Below, in pieces: positions 9,653 to 20,273 of a stretch of 64,000 nucleotides of DNA. Source of the DNA: DASXVU01 sp963732855 (lineage in GTDB: Archaea > Thermoplasmatota > Thermoplasmata > Methanomassiliicoccales > UBA472); NCBI GenBank assembly GCA_963732855.1, contig CAVTBB010000006.1, positions 1 through 64,000 of the forward strand. The letters run 5' to 3'. How positions within the stretch are numbered: position 1 is the stretch's first letter; the number at the start of each line of letters is the position of its first letter. The position numbers and the translations under genes are program-made. The notes beneath the pieces are model-generated. The model was not told where the DNA came from and ran no database searches. It worked only from the letters and a program-made list of their open reading frames with translations.

Positions 9653-10812
9653 ATGGTAATAGATATCGAAAGCGGATTGAAACGACAACGGTTCGATTTG
9701 AATGAACAGTCTCGCATACATTTTAACGTTCATAGGATCAAGCATTTAGAAGACAAATGGAATTTTTATTACGATGAGACTAACAATATTCGAAAATTCA
9801 AACTTCAAGGAACTGGGTTCAACGCATCGAGTGCACTGAAGAAAGATTTTGTTTTGGGAGGAATCGCATTCGACCCTATTGTTTGTCATCCGGATGTAAA
9901 CGTCCTCTTTGAAATGCTTGATCTGAATAATATAGTCGAATTAAAATTCAAAAATATATCCAAGAGTGATGACTTCCTGGCGACAATAAGCACTAAGAAA
10001 GTTTTTGATTTTCTTTCATGGCTCGAAGATAGCGGTGTTTACATCCACTATTCTAGTCTCAACAACCTATATTACTCGCTGGTGGACATTGTTGATTCCG
10101 CAATCCAGATGAATCATGGTTTTGAAGCAAGCATTGCCTACAGAGCCGATCTGAAGGACTCTTTTTATCGATTCGCAAAACAGCATCTTCAAGAAATCAC
10201 CAAGATAATGATTTCCCATCAGTATCCAGACATTAGTATATGCGACACAACCGCATTTGTTGCAGATCTCCTAGAGTTAATCGGATCTGAAAGTAACAGT
10301 GATAAGTTGCTGAAAAATCTGAGATATCTCTTGATTTATGCCAATAAGGAAGAAGGAATGCCATTTCTTACCAACAACTCCGCTTTTTCTCTATCGAAAG
10401 TTATCGAATGTGCTATCTATCTGGATTAGTGCTGTTCAAGAACTCATACCACGTTTTCGACCACGAATATTCCATTGAAGAAGAATTCAACGAATTAAAT
10501 ATCCTCGTTGGCAATCGGACCTTTGATGGATACCGATTCGAAGATTCAAAGAATAACAGATTGATTCAGGTTTCAGATGTATTTGTGGGTTTAACTGGCA
10601 GATACTTCACCTTCCTAAACGATGTTGAATTGGAAAGGATCGATGACGTCGTAAATGAGATGACCTTTGAACAGTTGACAAATCTGAAACTCTTGAACTC
10701 GCTTGTGGATAAGTCACATAAAAAGAATATGACTTTAATAGAGTCGAACAATCCCAAAACTGAGGCATATAAAAGAGGCATATTCTTGGAAAGGATAGGA
10801 TCTGCTAAGTGA
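9653..10812 (+). pseudogene. DUF3800 protein (RNase H-like), frameshifted at about 10,410-10,430
   Basis: The N-terminal frame (9653-10429) contains WNFYYDETNNIRKFK with D41 and then DFVLGGIAFD, the start typical of DUF3800 proteins. The C-terminal frame (from about 10,408 to 10,812) resumes with SGLVLFKNSYHVFDHEYSIE and carries QVSDVFVG, the second conserved Asp of the family. A single missing base near CTATCTATCTGGATTA joins them as VIEC-IYLSGLVLF. DUF3800 proteins are predicted RNase H-fold hydrolases found in phage and defence contexts. As sequenced the protein would end 20 residues after the shift point and lack the second acidic motif. Third gene of the cassette. Whether the indel is real decides if the cassette can work. 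Confidence 0.65.
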
Positions 10813-10856
10813 TCGGACGAATCAGCCACCATTTCAAATGCCCCATTCTCCATTCA

Positions 10857-11281
10857 TTATTCTTGGTTCATCAATAATCTATCTTTCTTCATACGCACCA
10901 TCTTCTCAACCATTTCCACCGGCCCATAGGTCACATATGGTTTCTTGACCCACAATCCAGGCGTCAATTCACTTTTGGGCATTATCTGGTACTCTTTGGC
11001 TTGTTCGAACATTACAACCATCGGATCATCGACCACTCGTTTTGACTTCCGATAGTCTTTGATGAGTTCTCCAACAATTCTGTAATGGTTATCGCCAACA
11101 TTGGCAGCAACGTAGAGATCGGACTCGATCCCTTTTGTTCACATCTTAATCTGTCCTCTTCCACGATCTTCCGGGCTTCGTCATAGGTGGTGTAATGTTC
11201 TTTGGAAAAGCCGGTGAGGGGTGAATGGGTCATGAAGTAAACTTCGGGGTTGATGAATTGCTTGGGTTGGGGTTGGGTCAT
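10857..11281 (-). pseudogene. hypothetical small protein, frameshifted
   Basis: The first frame begins MTQPQPKQFINPEVYFMTHS at 11281 and reads well to EEDRLRCEQK near 11,140. There it passes into a second frame, ESDLYVAANVGDNHYRIVGE, which ends with RMKKDRLLMNQE and a TAA at 10857-10859. Together they give about 140 residues with no recognised domain. The FINP word also occurs in the broken gene at 2,392-3,031, which may be chance. The gene lies convergent with the DUF3800 gene and divergent from the gene at 11,470. Confidence 0.45.
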
Positions 11282-11469
11282 TTGATGATCTCCTATTGCT
11301 TACATCCACGATATGGCATTCGAATAATTCCTTCTCATAAGAAGAAGGAATTCTACTTAATACAGAAAAGGGCCGAACGATGATGAGATTGGGGCTGAAT
11401 TCTATATTTGGAATTGAGAAACAATCTTTATTAACCCACACTGAATATTAACCCCACCGGGGAAGGTCC

Positions 11470-11998
11470 ATGTTATTAGAAATGGATGTGGATGATTTAA
11501 TTGATGAACAAAAGACAATATCCACAAAACTAGAATGGGAAAAACAAGCCGAACGGGTATACGTCATAGGGCCAGTAACCGTTAACAGCAAGATTTTTAC
11601 AACTCTTGTTTTTTATGCAAATAAAAATCCGAATAGACTATTGCTAATGCTCAGGGATTCAGAAAAGAGACCATATCAGATTTTTAGGCGATACGACAAC
11701 GTCCCACATCACCGCAATCCCGATGGAACTGTTTTTGAGGCGGGGCACAAACATAAGTGGACAGACGCAGAGGGTAATGAGCGCTTCGCATACATACCTG
11801 ACCCACCAATCAACGATTCTGGATCTCGATGAGGCACTGGTTCAATTCCTAGATGAGTGCAACATTAAATTAGAAAATGGTGCTGACTCCTACCCAAAGG
11901 AATATACGCAGTTATCGCTAAATGATATTAGCTTCACAGAGGGAGCGAAAGGCGGGTTCGAAATGACAGAGGAGGTGGAAGACGATGACAAGATCTGA
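11470..11998 (+). pseudogene. hypothetical partner of the DUF1828/DUF1829 gene, frameshifted
   Basis: Frame 1 (11470-11832) starts MLLEMDVDDLIDEQKTISTK and includes PYQIFRRYDNVPHHRNPDGT and HKHKWTDAEGNERFAYIPD. Frame 2 (to 11998) continues from about 11,825 with LDEALVQFLDECNIKLEN and ends EDDDKI. The fused product would be about 175 residues, acidic at its C-terminus. Its end overlaps the start of the downstream gene by 14 bases, so the two form a translationally coupled pair. Such a small acidic protein ahead of a DUF1828/DUF1829 protein looks like a toxin-antitoxin-type arrangement, which is inference. The preceding GGGGAAGG is a good ribosome binding site. Confidence 0.5.
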
Positions 11999-12794
11999 TT
12001 GTTCCGGAATTGTTGAAAAATATCTCAATTATCTTTCAACAAGATTCGTTATCAAACCGAACGGATCAGGATGCGTTGTTACAACTCCCTTCCTCCGTTC
12101 AAACAATGATCCATACCAAATGTATGTTGAAAGAATTTCAGACAATTCATACATGATCACCGATTTTGGGGACACATTAACTGAATTAAGGAGTGTCGGA
12201 TTGGAGATTAATAAAGGTAAGAAAAAGGAAGTATTAGACGACATTCTTAAGCGATCGAATATACAACTCAAAGGTGATTCTCTAATAATGGCAATAAACG
12301 AAGGAGGATTGCCACAAGGTATTCAATCAATGTTGAGGGCAATGGATGACATTGCCCATATGGAGTATTTTATCAGATCTACTACGATACCAGATTTTAC
12401 GAAGAAGGTTCACGAATATCTCCTCTCAAAGAATGTTGAACATGAATATGAAGAGACCGGGATCGAGGTCAAGTATCTAGGGTTGCCAATTACCATTGAT
12501 CTTAGGAGAAAAGTACCTCTGACCAATTCTCTTGGAATCCTAATGAGAACTTATCATGTTGAGGACAAAGCGGAGGGCATGAATCAAGCAAAAATGAGAT
12601 CGTCCGGATTCTATTATTTAAAGGTCCAAAAGGCCAACTACAAAGGCATTGCTATTGTCGACGACCGGGGAGATTGCTTTAGCAATTCTGCATTAAAGTT
12701 TATTGAGACATCGTCTGATTATATGGTAAAATGGGAAGAACATGAAAAACTGCCAGATATCATTTTCGAGGCCGAGAAGATTTTAATGAAGTAA
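11985..12794 (+). CDS. DUF1828/DUF1829 domain protein
   Basis: The 269-residue product has an N-terminal module (about residues 10-95) with YQMYVERISDNSYMITDFGD, the DUF1828 hallmark in which a 'tDdG'-like turn follows a short beta sheet. The C-terminal module (about 125-260) resembles DUF1829. Both DUFs occur together in single proteins of bacterial and archaeal accessory regions with unknown function. The ATG at 11985 lies inside the end of the upstream gene, preceded by GGAGGTGG, a strong ribosome binding site. Intact. Its role is unknown; a defence or toxin-antitoxin function is a guess from location. Confidence 0.65.
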   Translation: MTRSDCSGIVEKYLNYLSTRFVIKPNGSGCVVTTPFLRSNNDPYQMYVERISDNSYMITDFGDTLTELRSVGLEINKGKKKEVLDDILKRSNIQLKGDSLIMAINEGGLPQGIQSMLRAMDDIAHMEYFIRSTTIPDFTKKVHEYLLSKNVEHEYEETGIEVKYLGLPITIDLRRKVPLTNSLGILMRTYHVEDKAEGMNQAKMRSSGFYYLKVQKANYKGIAIVDDRGDCFSNSALKFIETSSDYMVKWEEHEKLPDIIFEAEKILMK

Positions 12795-12909
12795 GATGCC
12801 TGGTTAGCAAAGTATACCTCAGGCAATAACCCTATTTTCTCCAAATTTAACGATAACGGTTCATCACTCCATATATACCCAAAACCCCATTCTTGCCCGG
12901 CGGGGTTAG

Positions 12910-15756
12910 ATGGTCGATTCTCAGTATCTTTCTGAAGCACAAACCAGGAAACTGAAAATCGACATACTTTTAAAGGAGCAAGGCTGGAATGTCTCCGACC
13001 GTACCCAGATAGTTCCAGAGGTAGACACAAAGCAATCAGAATTCCTCTCTCATAAGTATAAAACCGTAAGCCAGACTCTTACTAATGATCTGGAAAGTAA
13101 ATACGTCGATTACCTACTTCTTGATGGCTACGGTGCTCCTATAGCGATTATCGAAGCGAAAAGGACCTCTAGAGATCCTGTCGTCGGAAAGAAGCAAGCA
13201 GAACAGTACGCCGATGATATCAAACACCAAACCGGCAAAGATGTCTTCATCTTCCTGACGAATGGTTATGAAATCTGGCTTTGGGATCGGCAACGATATC
13301 CGCTAAGGCAAATCAAAGGTTTCTACACTCTGGCCGATCTTGAACGGCTGCGATTCCAGAATGAAAATTCCATCAACCAACCAATTCGGGTCAATACGGA
13401 TATTGCCGACCGGCCAAAGAGTATTGAAAATGTAAAGCGGATTCTGGAACACATCCAAAAAGGCCATAGAAAGGCACTAATAGTAATGGCCACCGGGACC
13501 GGAAAAACCCGGGTAGCAATGGCAATTATCGATTCGCTCATCCAAGAAAGCAGGGTTCAGAAGGTCCTTTTCCTCGCCGATAGGAAAGCGCTTAAGAGAT
13601 CAAGCCTGGTCGAAGGGATTCCTGGAGTATTTCCCCCACGAATCCAAGGAGATGATCCTAGCTGGGAAGTACTCAAAGGAAAAGCGGCTTTATGTATCGA
13701 CGATCCAAACCTTCCAAGAGATCTACAATCAAAAGGATGAGAAAGGTCAATATCTGATATCGCCGGGTGAATTCGATCTAATTATCTCGGACGAAGCTCA
13801 CCGTTCTATCTACAACAAATGGAAAGACGTTTTTACCTATCTGGACGCAATCCAGATCGGGTTAACGGCGACCCCGGCGGAATTGGTTGAAAGAGATACC
13901 TTCCGTTTCTTCAATTGTGACGAATCCTCGCCAACAGCTATTTATTCTTACGAAGAAGCAGTAAGAGACGGCATCCTTTGTGACTTCAAGGAAAACGTTA
14001 ACGAAGCCCAGACCCATTTCCAAATCCAAGGGATAAAACCTAAAGACATCCCCGAAGAAGAGCGGCAAAAACTAATCAATCTGGGAATTGACCCAGACGA
14101 TTTCCGGTTTGAAGGAACCGAACTGGAAAAGAAGGTTGCCGTTAAAGGAACGTCCGAAGCGATCATCCGGGAATTCATGGACAACTGCCTAATGGATCAA
14201 TCGGGCCAGATGCCCGCCAAATCGATTATCTTCGCTATCTCGAAGGACCATGCTAAGCGGCTTATGGGAGGCGTTCGAGCGCCTTTACCCCGAATATCGG
14301 GGAAGAATGGCGCAGATCATCGTTTCCGACGATTCTAGAGCTCAAGATATCATTAGGGAGTTTACGAACGAGGATTTTCCCGAGAATCGCTATCTCGGTG
14401 GATATGCTCGACACCGGGATCGACGTGCCCGAGGTATGTAACCTAGTCTTCGCCAAACCGGTCTTCTCCCACATCAAATTCTGGCAGATGCTTGGCCGGG
14501 GAACAAGATCCGATTCGGCATGCCACAACCGGGAATGGTTGCCCGAAGGCCACAAGGAATACTTCAAAGTCTTCGACTTCTGGAATAACTTCGCCTATTG
14601 GAAGATGAATCCGAAGAAAGAAGAGGCCGAGCAAACAGAAGCCATTTCTTCTCAGGATCTTCTTGTTGAGGCTCAAGCAGCTAGCCTTAGTCAGAAGGAA
14701 TGGCGATAAAAAGAAAGAAATGGAGATCCGGGCTGAGCTCGAAGCGGATATCCGGTCTATTGCCAATGGATTCCGTAAGCATTAAGGAGAATCAGTCCAA
14801 GATTGAAAGGGCATTATCTCCAAAGTTGTGGGATAATGTGGCCTTAGATCCGATTCTTTACTTGCGATCCAACATCATGCCATTGATGAGGTTCAAGCCA
14901 GAAGTGAATCTCAAAGAATCTTCCTTTGTCGTTAAGTGCGAACGCTTGGGATTGGCGACGCTGGAGAACAACAAGGAAGAGATTGACCGCCTGAAGTCCT
15001 CCATCGGAGAAATGATTGAGAGGCTGCCCCGAACGTTAGATGATGTTAAGCAGAAGGAAGAGGTGATGGACAACGCCCTTTCCCATTCCTTCTGGGAAAA
15101 GGTCAGTTACGACGATTCCAAGCAGCTAATTGTTGAGCTAGCTCCTTTAATGAAGTATCTCTCCCGGGAAGCGAGTAAACCGATTGTCATCGATATGGGC
15201 GATACTATCGAACGAAGGGCAAAGGGCGAGATCGATCTGAAGGAGCCCGCTTATGTTACTGCTTTCAGGCTTAAGGTCGAAGACAAGATCCAGAAGCTCA
15301 TCCAGGAAAGCCTGGCAGTCAAGAAGATAATGAAAGATGAGCCATTAACCGAAGCCGACTTGGCCGAGTTGGAAGGTTCGCTTTCAAAGATTGGTATTGA
15401 GGTGACCGAGGAATCAGTCCAAGCACATTATCCGAGAGAAACGTTAGTCGATTTGGTGAAATCTGTTCTCGGGATCGGAAGAGGTCCAGACGCAACCAAA
15501 CTGGTCGAGGACGCCTTCCAGACCTATATGATCGAGAACAACAAACACTACAATGCCGACCAGTTGAACTTTATAAGGACTTTGGAAACCGTCTTCCTGA
15601 AAAAGAAGAAGATCGAGATGGCTGACCTGTGGGAAGCTCCATTCTCTAACTTCGGGATAAACGCCCCCACTGCCGATGTTCGAAGAGTCCGACCTCAAGG
15701 ACTTTATCGAGCTTTGTCATGGCCTGGGAAGAGATCTGTTTAGGGCGGGGCGATAA
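12910..15756 (+). pseudogene. hsdR: type I restriction enzyme R subunit (HsdR), at least five frameshifts
   Basis: Pieces in order: the nuclease domain DYLLLDGYGAPIAIIEAKR (PD-(D/E)XK, D...E-A-K) and Walker A ATGTGKTR (12910-13740); DEAH box LIISDEAHRSIYNKW and helicase segment (from 13652); SRAQDIIREFTNEDFPENRY (14250); DTGIDVPEVCNLVFAKPVFS with QMLGRGTR motif VI (14398); the helical C-terminal domain (14700-15743). The true end MFEESDLKDFIELCHGLGRD is in yet another frame and stops at 15754-15756. Intact HsdR proteins of this type are about 900-1000 residues, and the summed pieces give roughly 940, so little is missing apart from the frames. It heads an R-S-M operon. It cannot make a functional ATP-dependent restriction motor as written. 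Confidence 0.85.
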
Positions 15757-15758
15757 GG

Positions 15759-16886
15759 TTGGAGAAGAAGTTGCCGATGGGGTGGGAAGGAAAAGCCTTA
15801 GACGAAATATGCGAAGATCGTAATGGGCCGGAAAGCCCCTTACGGCGATTCTTACAATTCAATACTGTCCCTATATAGAGTTAGAATCGTTGTGAATGAG
15901 CGGATCGATACAGAATTCCAGGACAAATAAATTCTGAAACCATTCAATGAAAAAAAGACCCAAAGAAGATTTCCAATCAGGAGATATTCTATTTTGCGTA
16001 GCTGGGGAGCATAGGGAAAGTGTGGGAGATCCATTGCCGATGAGCAATATTGTATCGTTCGAGGAGTGGCAATATAAGTCCAGATATCATTGGTTCGAAC
16101 GAATATTTGTATTACTACCTTATTTCAATAGAGACTCAAATTAGAATTTGAAAACGGATCAGCAAATCAAGGGAATTTAATCTTCAATGATAAATAAATT
16201 TTAAGATATCAGTCCCACCATCTTGAAACTCAGCATAAGATTGTTGCTATCCTTGAGAAAGCCGAGAAGACTTTGGCGACTCCGGACGCCAATCCAATGA
16301 GCTCACCCAGAAGCTATTGCGGAGCGTGTTCTTGGAGATGTTTGGGGACCCGGTAAAGAATCCCAAGGATATAGCTAAATTGAAGCAATTGAAAGATTTC
16401 CGAATAATAACCTATGGCTTAGAAATCCAATGCCAACCAAGAGACGGTTCCGGCATGATTACTGCTACATTATATCGAATGGACAGAATCTGACTATACA
16501 TTCTGTTAGACACCACTTCAGATACTTACTTACCAAGAAATATTATCTGAAAAATCAAAACCCATTATAGGAGATGTTCTAATTACACCAAAGTGGACCG
16601 TAGGTAATACTTGCGGTTGCTGGATGAGCAAATGTCATGTATTGGACCAATCAGTGGCTATTATTAGGCTAAAAAAGGACGTCAATAAACACAATTACAC
16701 TCAATTATTCCAAATCCCAATATTACAAAATTTTCTTGACAAGATGATAAAGAATTCGCATGGTTGACAGGACATTCGACAAAACAACATATAAATCATC
16801 TCGTTTGCGAAGAATTGAAGATTAATTATCCCACCAAAATCAGTACAAATCAATTTTCTCAAGTATTGTTGGAGAAATGCAACTAG
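15759..16886 (+). pseudogene. hsdS: type I restriction specificity subunit (HsdS), degraded
   Basis: A TTG at 15759, 2 bases after hsdR, opens KKLPMGWEGKALDEICEDRN, the classic HsdS beginning. Later fragments fit the family in order. FQSGDILFCVAGEHRESVG and FVLLPYFNRDS (15,960-16,140) represent target recognition domain 1. HHLETQHKIVAILEKAEKT (about 16,215-16,270) is the central conserved helix, with QKLLRSVFLEMFGDPVKNPK (about 16,310-16,370) in another frame. IIGDVLITPKWTVGNTCGC and VAIIRLKKDVN (about 16,560-16,690) belong to domain 2. STNQFSQVLLEKCN and TAG (16,884-16,886) form the tail. Stops and frame changes occur throughout, more than in the flanking hsd genes. Confidence 0.8.
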
Positions 16887-16982
16887 ACGTCACATCCATT
16901 CAATATTATCGTCGATACCGAACTAGCTCAAGCTTTATTTGACTTATTAATGGCAAGAAGCGTTACAGGAGAATTGGTACGC

Positions 16983-18500
16983 ATGAAACTCGCCCCAGAA
17001 ATGAAATCAAAGATCGACTCCCTCTGGGACAAGTTCTGGTCCGGAGGGATGTCAAACCCATTGCAATCGATTGAACAAATGTCCTACCTAATTTTCATGA
17101 AACGCCTGGAGGATATGGATGCTCTCGAAATCAACCGGGCAAAGGCTCGAAACAATCCATATTCTTCGGTATTTGAAGGTCATGAAGAATGTAAATGGTC
17201 GGTATGGAAGCATTACCCAGCAGACCAGATGCTCACTCATGTCCGAGACAAGGTCTTCCCATTTATCAAGAACCTACACAATGGAGAAAAATCTCTATTT
17301 CGCCCAACAGATGAAAGATGCGGTTTTCATCATACCCAAGCCATCGCTACTTCAAGAAGCCGTCCAGCTTATCGATGATATGCACATTTCCTCTCAGAAC
17401 CTCGATACCCAGGGAGACATCTACGAATATCTTCTTTCTCAGCTATCGACTGCCGGAAAAAACGGACAATTCCGAACTCCTAGGCACATCATCAGAATGA
17501 TGGTCGAGCTGGTAGATCCGGACATCAATGATCGGATTTGTGATCCGGCTTGTGGAACTGCCGGATTCTTAATCGCTTCATATGAGCACATCCTGAAGAC
17601 GATATACCTCGGAGAAAATGCTCACCGTCGATGAGGACGGAGAATATCACAACCTAATAGGGGACAACATCACAGACCAGAAGCATTGGGATAAGCTTTG
17701 GACAGACACATTCTACGGTTATGATTTCGATTCTACGATGGCTAGGATCTCGTTGATGAACCTGATTCTCCACGGTATCAAAGCACCCCATATCGAACAA
17801 AGGGATACACTATCGAAGAACTTTAGCGAAGAAGAAAGATATTCAATCGTTCTGGCAAACCCTCCATTCAAGGGCAGTATAGATAAGAGCGATATCAACG
17901 ACCATTTAACCCTCGGAACGACGAAGACAGAATTGTCTGTTCGTCGAGAGGATGATCCGGCTTCTCTCAATTGGTGGTAAATGTGCCGTAATCGTTCCTG
18001 ATGGAGTCGTCTTTGGCAGCAGCAATGCCCACAAGAAACTGCGGCAAATGCTTCTAGAGACTTGCCAATTGGAAGGGATCGTATCGATGCCCTCTGGTAT
18101 CTTCAAGCCCTATGCCGGTGTTTCTACAGCAGTTCTGGCGTTTGTAAAAGGCGGCCATACTAATCGGGTTTGGTTCTACGATATGGAAGCCGACGGGTTC
18201 TCGTTAGATGACAAGAGGACCTTCTTGGATGGAAAGGGCGATATTCCGGACATTATCGAGAGATTCAGAGCAAGGAAGTTGGAATCGCCATCAGATCGGA
18301 AAGGTAAATGCTTCTTTGTACCGGTCAAAGAGATCAGGGAGAACAACTTCGATTTGTCCATTTCTCGATATAAGGAAATCGAGTATGAAGAAGTCCAGTA
18401 TGAGAAGCCAGAGGTTATTCTGGACAAGATCGATGAACTGGAAGACCAGATCAAGAAGAATGTGGCTGAGCTAAGGGAATTGTTGAAAGTTAATAAATAG
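16983..18500 (+). pseudogene. hsdM: type I DNA methyltransferase subunit (HsdM), three frameshifts
   Basis: The start ATG at 16983 (KLAPEMKSKIDSLWDKFWSG) follows an AGGAGA site. The N-terminal domain is in frame 1 (to about 17,320). The SAM-binding motif DPACGTAGFL is in frame 2 (about 17,540-17,570). The adenine N6-methyltransferase catalytic motif NPPF (in ANPPFKGSIDKSDIND, about 17,850-17,890) is in frame 3 (17618-17980). The remainder, GGKCAVIVPDGVVFGSS to ELLKVNK, is in frame 4 (17952-18500). Catalytic motifs are all retained, so the shifts look recent. HsdM with HsdS would methylate adenine at the target site. Loss of M together with R would avoid self-restriction. Confidence 0.85.
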
Positions 18501-18520
18501 ATCATGACCTTCTTTTCACG

Positions 18521-19099
18521 TCAAATGGGATTAAATAAGGCCCAAAGCGATAAGAAAGCCCAAAGGGTTAGGAATGCCATCGGAGTCACCAAAGTCATGA
18601 TGTTCGATTCGCTAAACCCTGCAAGTTGGTTTTGCCACAGTTCTAATCGAGTTCTATTGATCATCCCTTTTTCTTGTTTGAAATATTCACGAATCTCGTT
18701 TTCATGATCTTTCAGCCCATCAACTTTCTTTTTGAATATTGCATAGTTGCTTGTAAAAAACATTGGGAAATAATCCTGCACTTTACCATTGGCTAATTCG
18801 CTTCCAAAAAGTTTTACCTCGAGATATCGAGCTTGTTGGCTTGTTATTCTAAGGGCAAGCAACCTTCTATTTCCGGACAATAACCAGGCTAAAGTAATTA
18901 TGTAACCAAATAACGATATAACCAAAGCCAGCCTAGATCCAGAATTATCGATAGAGTGGGCTTGAAAGACAGCAACCAGGATTAATCCTTCAATAACAAG
19001 AAAAATATTATACGATGTCCAGTAGGTATCGGCTTGACTGCTCCAAATATCTGCTAGTTTGCTATAATAGTCAAAGTCATTATTTCTACCTTCTACCAT
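18521..19099 (-). CDS. hypothetical membrane protein downstream of the TIR gene
   Basis: The 192-residue protein has two hydrophobic helices near residues 28-45 (NIFLVIEGLILVAVFQAHS) and 58-74 (LVISLFGYIITLAWLLSG), a charged central part, and a C-terminal hydrophobic hairpin (about 168-190, MTLVTPMAFLTLWAFLSL). It begins with a Trp-containing amphipathic stretch (DIWSSQADTYWTSYN). I do not recognise it with confidence; the layout is like small multi-pass proteins found as effectors or partners in defence loci. It lies 73 bases downstream of the TIR gene on the same strand, so co-transcription is likely. It is intact although hsdM, convergent and 20 bases away, is broken. Confidence 0.6.
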   Translation of the reverse strand: MVEGRNNDFDYYSKLADIWSSQADTYWTSYNIFLVIEGLILVAVFQAHSIDNSGSRLALVISLFGYIITLAWLLSGNRRLLALRITSQQARYLEVKLFGSELANGKVQDYFPMFFTSNYAIFKKKVDGLKDHENEIREYFKQEKGMINRTRLELWQNQLAGFSESNIMTLVTPMAFLTLWAFLSLWALFNPI

Positions 19100-19172
19100 A
19101 TTAGCAATATATAAGCTAGAATTGAATATAATGTTTATGCTGCATTAATTATCCTGTCCTTCTGAAAGGCCT

Positions 19173-20204
19173 TCACAAATCGCCAATTTTCTCCAATAAA
19201 GAAGCCTTTGTATGATAGTCGATTATTGAACCTCTTTTCTCGATAAGTTTGTGTAAGAAATCCTTCGCATTAACTTCTTCATAGACCTGGCGATTCGACA
19301 GGCTATTAGTGACTATCCCTCTTACCTCGTCATCTGAAAGATCGTTCATTTCATTTATCAGTCTGACCAAATAGCCACTGTCCTCATAGTGGGGGCTGCT
19401 GCTTAGTCCAGCTATAGCACATTTTCTGAATTTCTTCCTCAGGTTATCGTTCTTAATGATATACGATGCCAGGTCATATGAGGAATGACAGTAGTCGAGA
19501 ATTTCATGATTAAAAATTCTATTGGTTTTCCTCCTCATTCTGGCCGCTTGGAATTCGGAAATAAATCCAAACGGATCCACATCTAATTTAATCGGTATTA
19601 TCATTTTTTTCAGAGCCATAGCACATCCTATTTCTTGGTTTACCCATATCGAATTTTTAGAATGCCCGCTTACAATAACGACGATAACATCGCTTGAGGC
19701 AATCTCTTCAAGTATTTTTTGTCGCCACACAGAGGTAGGCTCAATATCTTCGTGTGCAACAAAAGATTCTACGTGATAGGTGGCTAATGCCCTTTTTAAC
19801 CCTCCTGCAATTTCTTTGTCAACGGTCGAGTGGCTAATGAACAAAGCTAATGGATCCGTTGTTTCAGGTGTCAACATTTTCGGTTGATCTGGAATACCGT
19901 CTAGGCTTGGATCAAATATATTTTCTATACTATTATTTTCAGCCTTTTCCATTCCTGTATCTGTCAACGAATATCTAGTTGAAATTCCCACATATCTGGA
20001 CATCACAAGATCTCTTCTCACATAGCGATGTCGAATCAATGAATTCAAGGTCTCTCCGAAAATCCTATCATCATCCGCTGGGAAATTGGTATTAACTTGA
20101 TTGAACAACTCCTGAGCTTCCACCTTCAATGGATTTTTCGAGTGGAGGAATACAAGCACATAACTAGCAACCTTGTCATGCAATGTACCTTTAACTTCAG
20201 TCAC
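19173..20204 (-). CDS. TIR-domain protein with N-terminal winged-helix-like region
   Basis: Residues 1-90 look like a winged helix (LNSLIRHRYVRRDLVMSRYV, then TRYSLTDTGMEKAE), as in DNA-binding or adaptor domains. Residues 118-245 form a TIR domain: LALFISHSTVDKEIAGGLKR, VAHEDIEPTSVWRQKILEEI, SSDVIVVIVSGHSKNSIWVN and QEIGCAMALKK. E191 in W-V-N-Q-E is in the position of the catalytic glutamate of NAD-cleaving TIR domains. Residues 250-343 are helical and unrecognised. Start is GTG at 20204 with no clear Shine-Dalgarno site, so possibly leaderless. TIR proteins act in CBASS, Thoeris and related abortive defences by NAD depletion or signal production. The sensor here is not obvious. Confidence 0.8.
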   Translation of the reverse strand: MTEVKGTLHDKVASYVLVFLHSKNPLKVEAQELFNQVNTNFPADDDRIFGETLNSLIRHRYVRRDLVMSRYVGISTRYSLTDTGMEKAENNSIENIFDPSLDGIPDQPKMLTPETTDPLALFISHSTVDKEIAGGLKRALATYHVESFVAHEDIEPTSVWRQKILEEIASSDVIVVIVSGHSKNSIWVNQEIGCAMALKKMIIPIKLDVDPFGFISEFQAARMRRKTNRIFNHEILDYCHSSYDLASYIIKNDNLRKKFRKCAIAGLSSSPHYEDSGYLVRLINEMNDLSDDEVRGIVTNSLSNRQVYEEVNAKDFLHKLIEKRGSIIDYHTKASLLEKIGDL

Positions 20205-20273
20205 AAAATCTGATATGGTTTCTTATTAGAAAAAGTAGGCTAATGGATTTGATATTCGTCACTATTCGACTAT

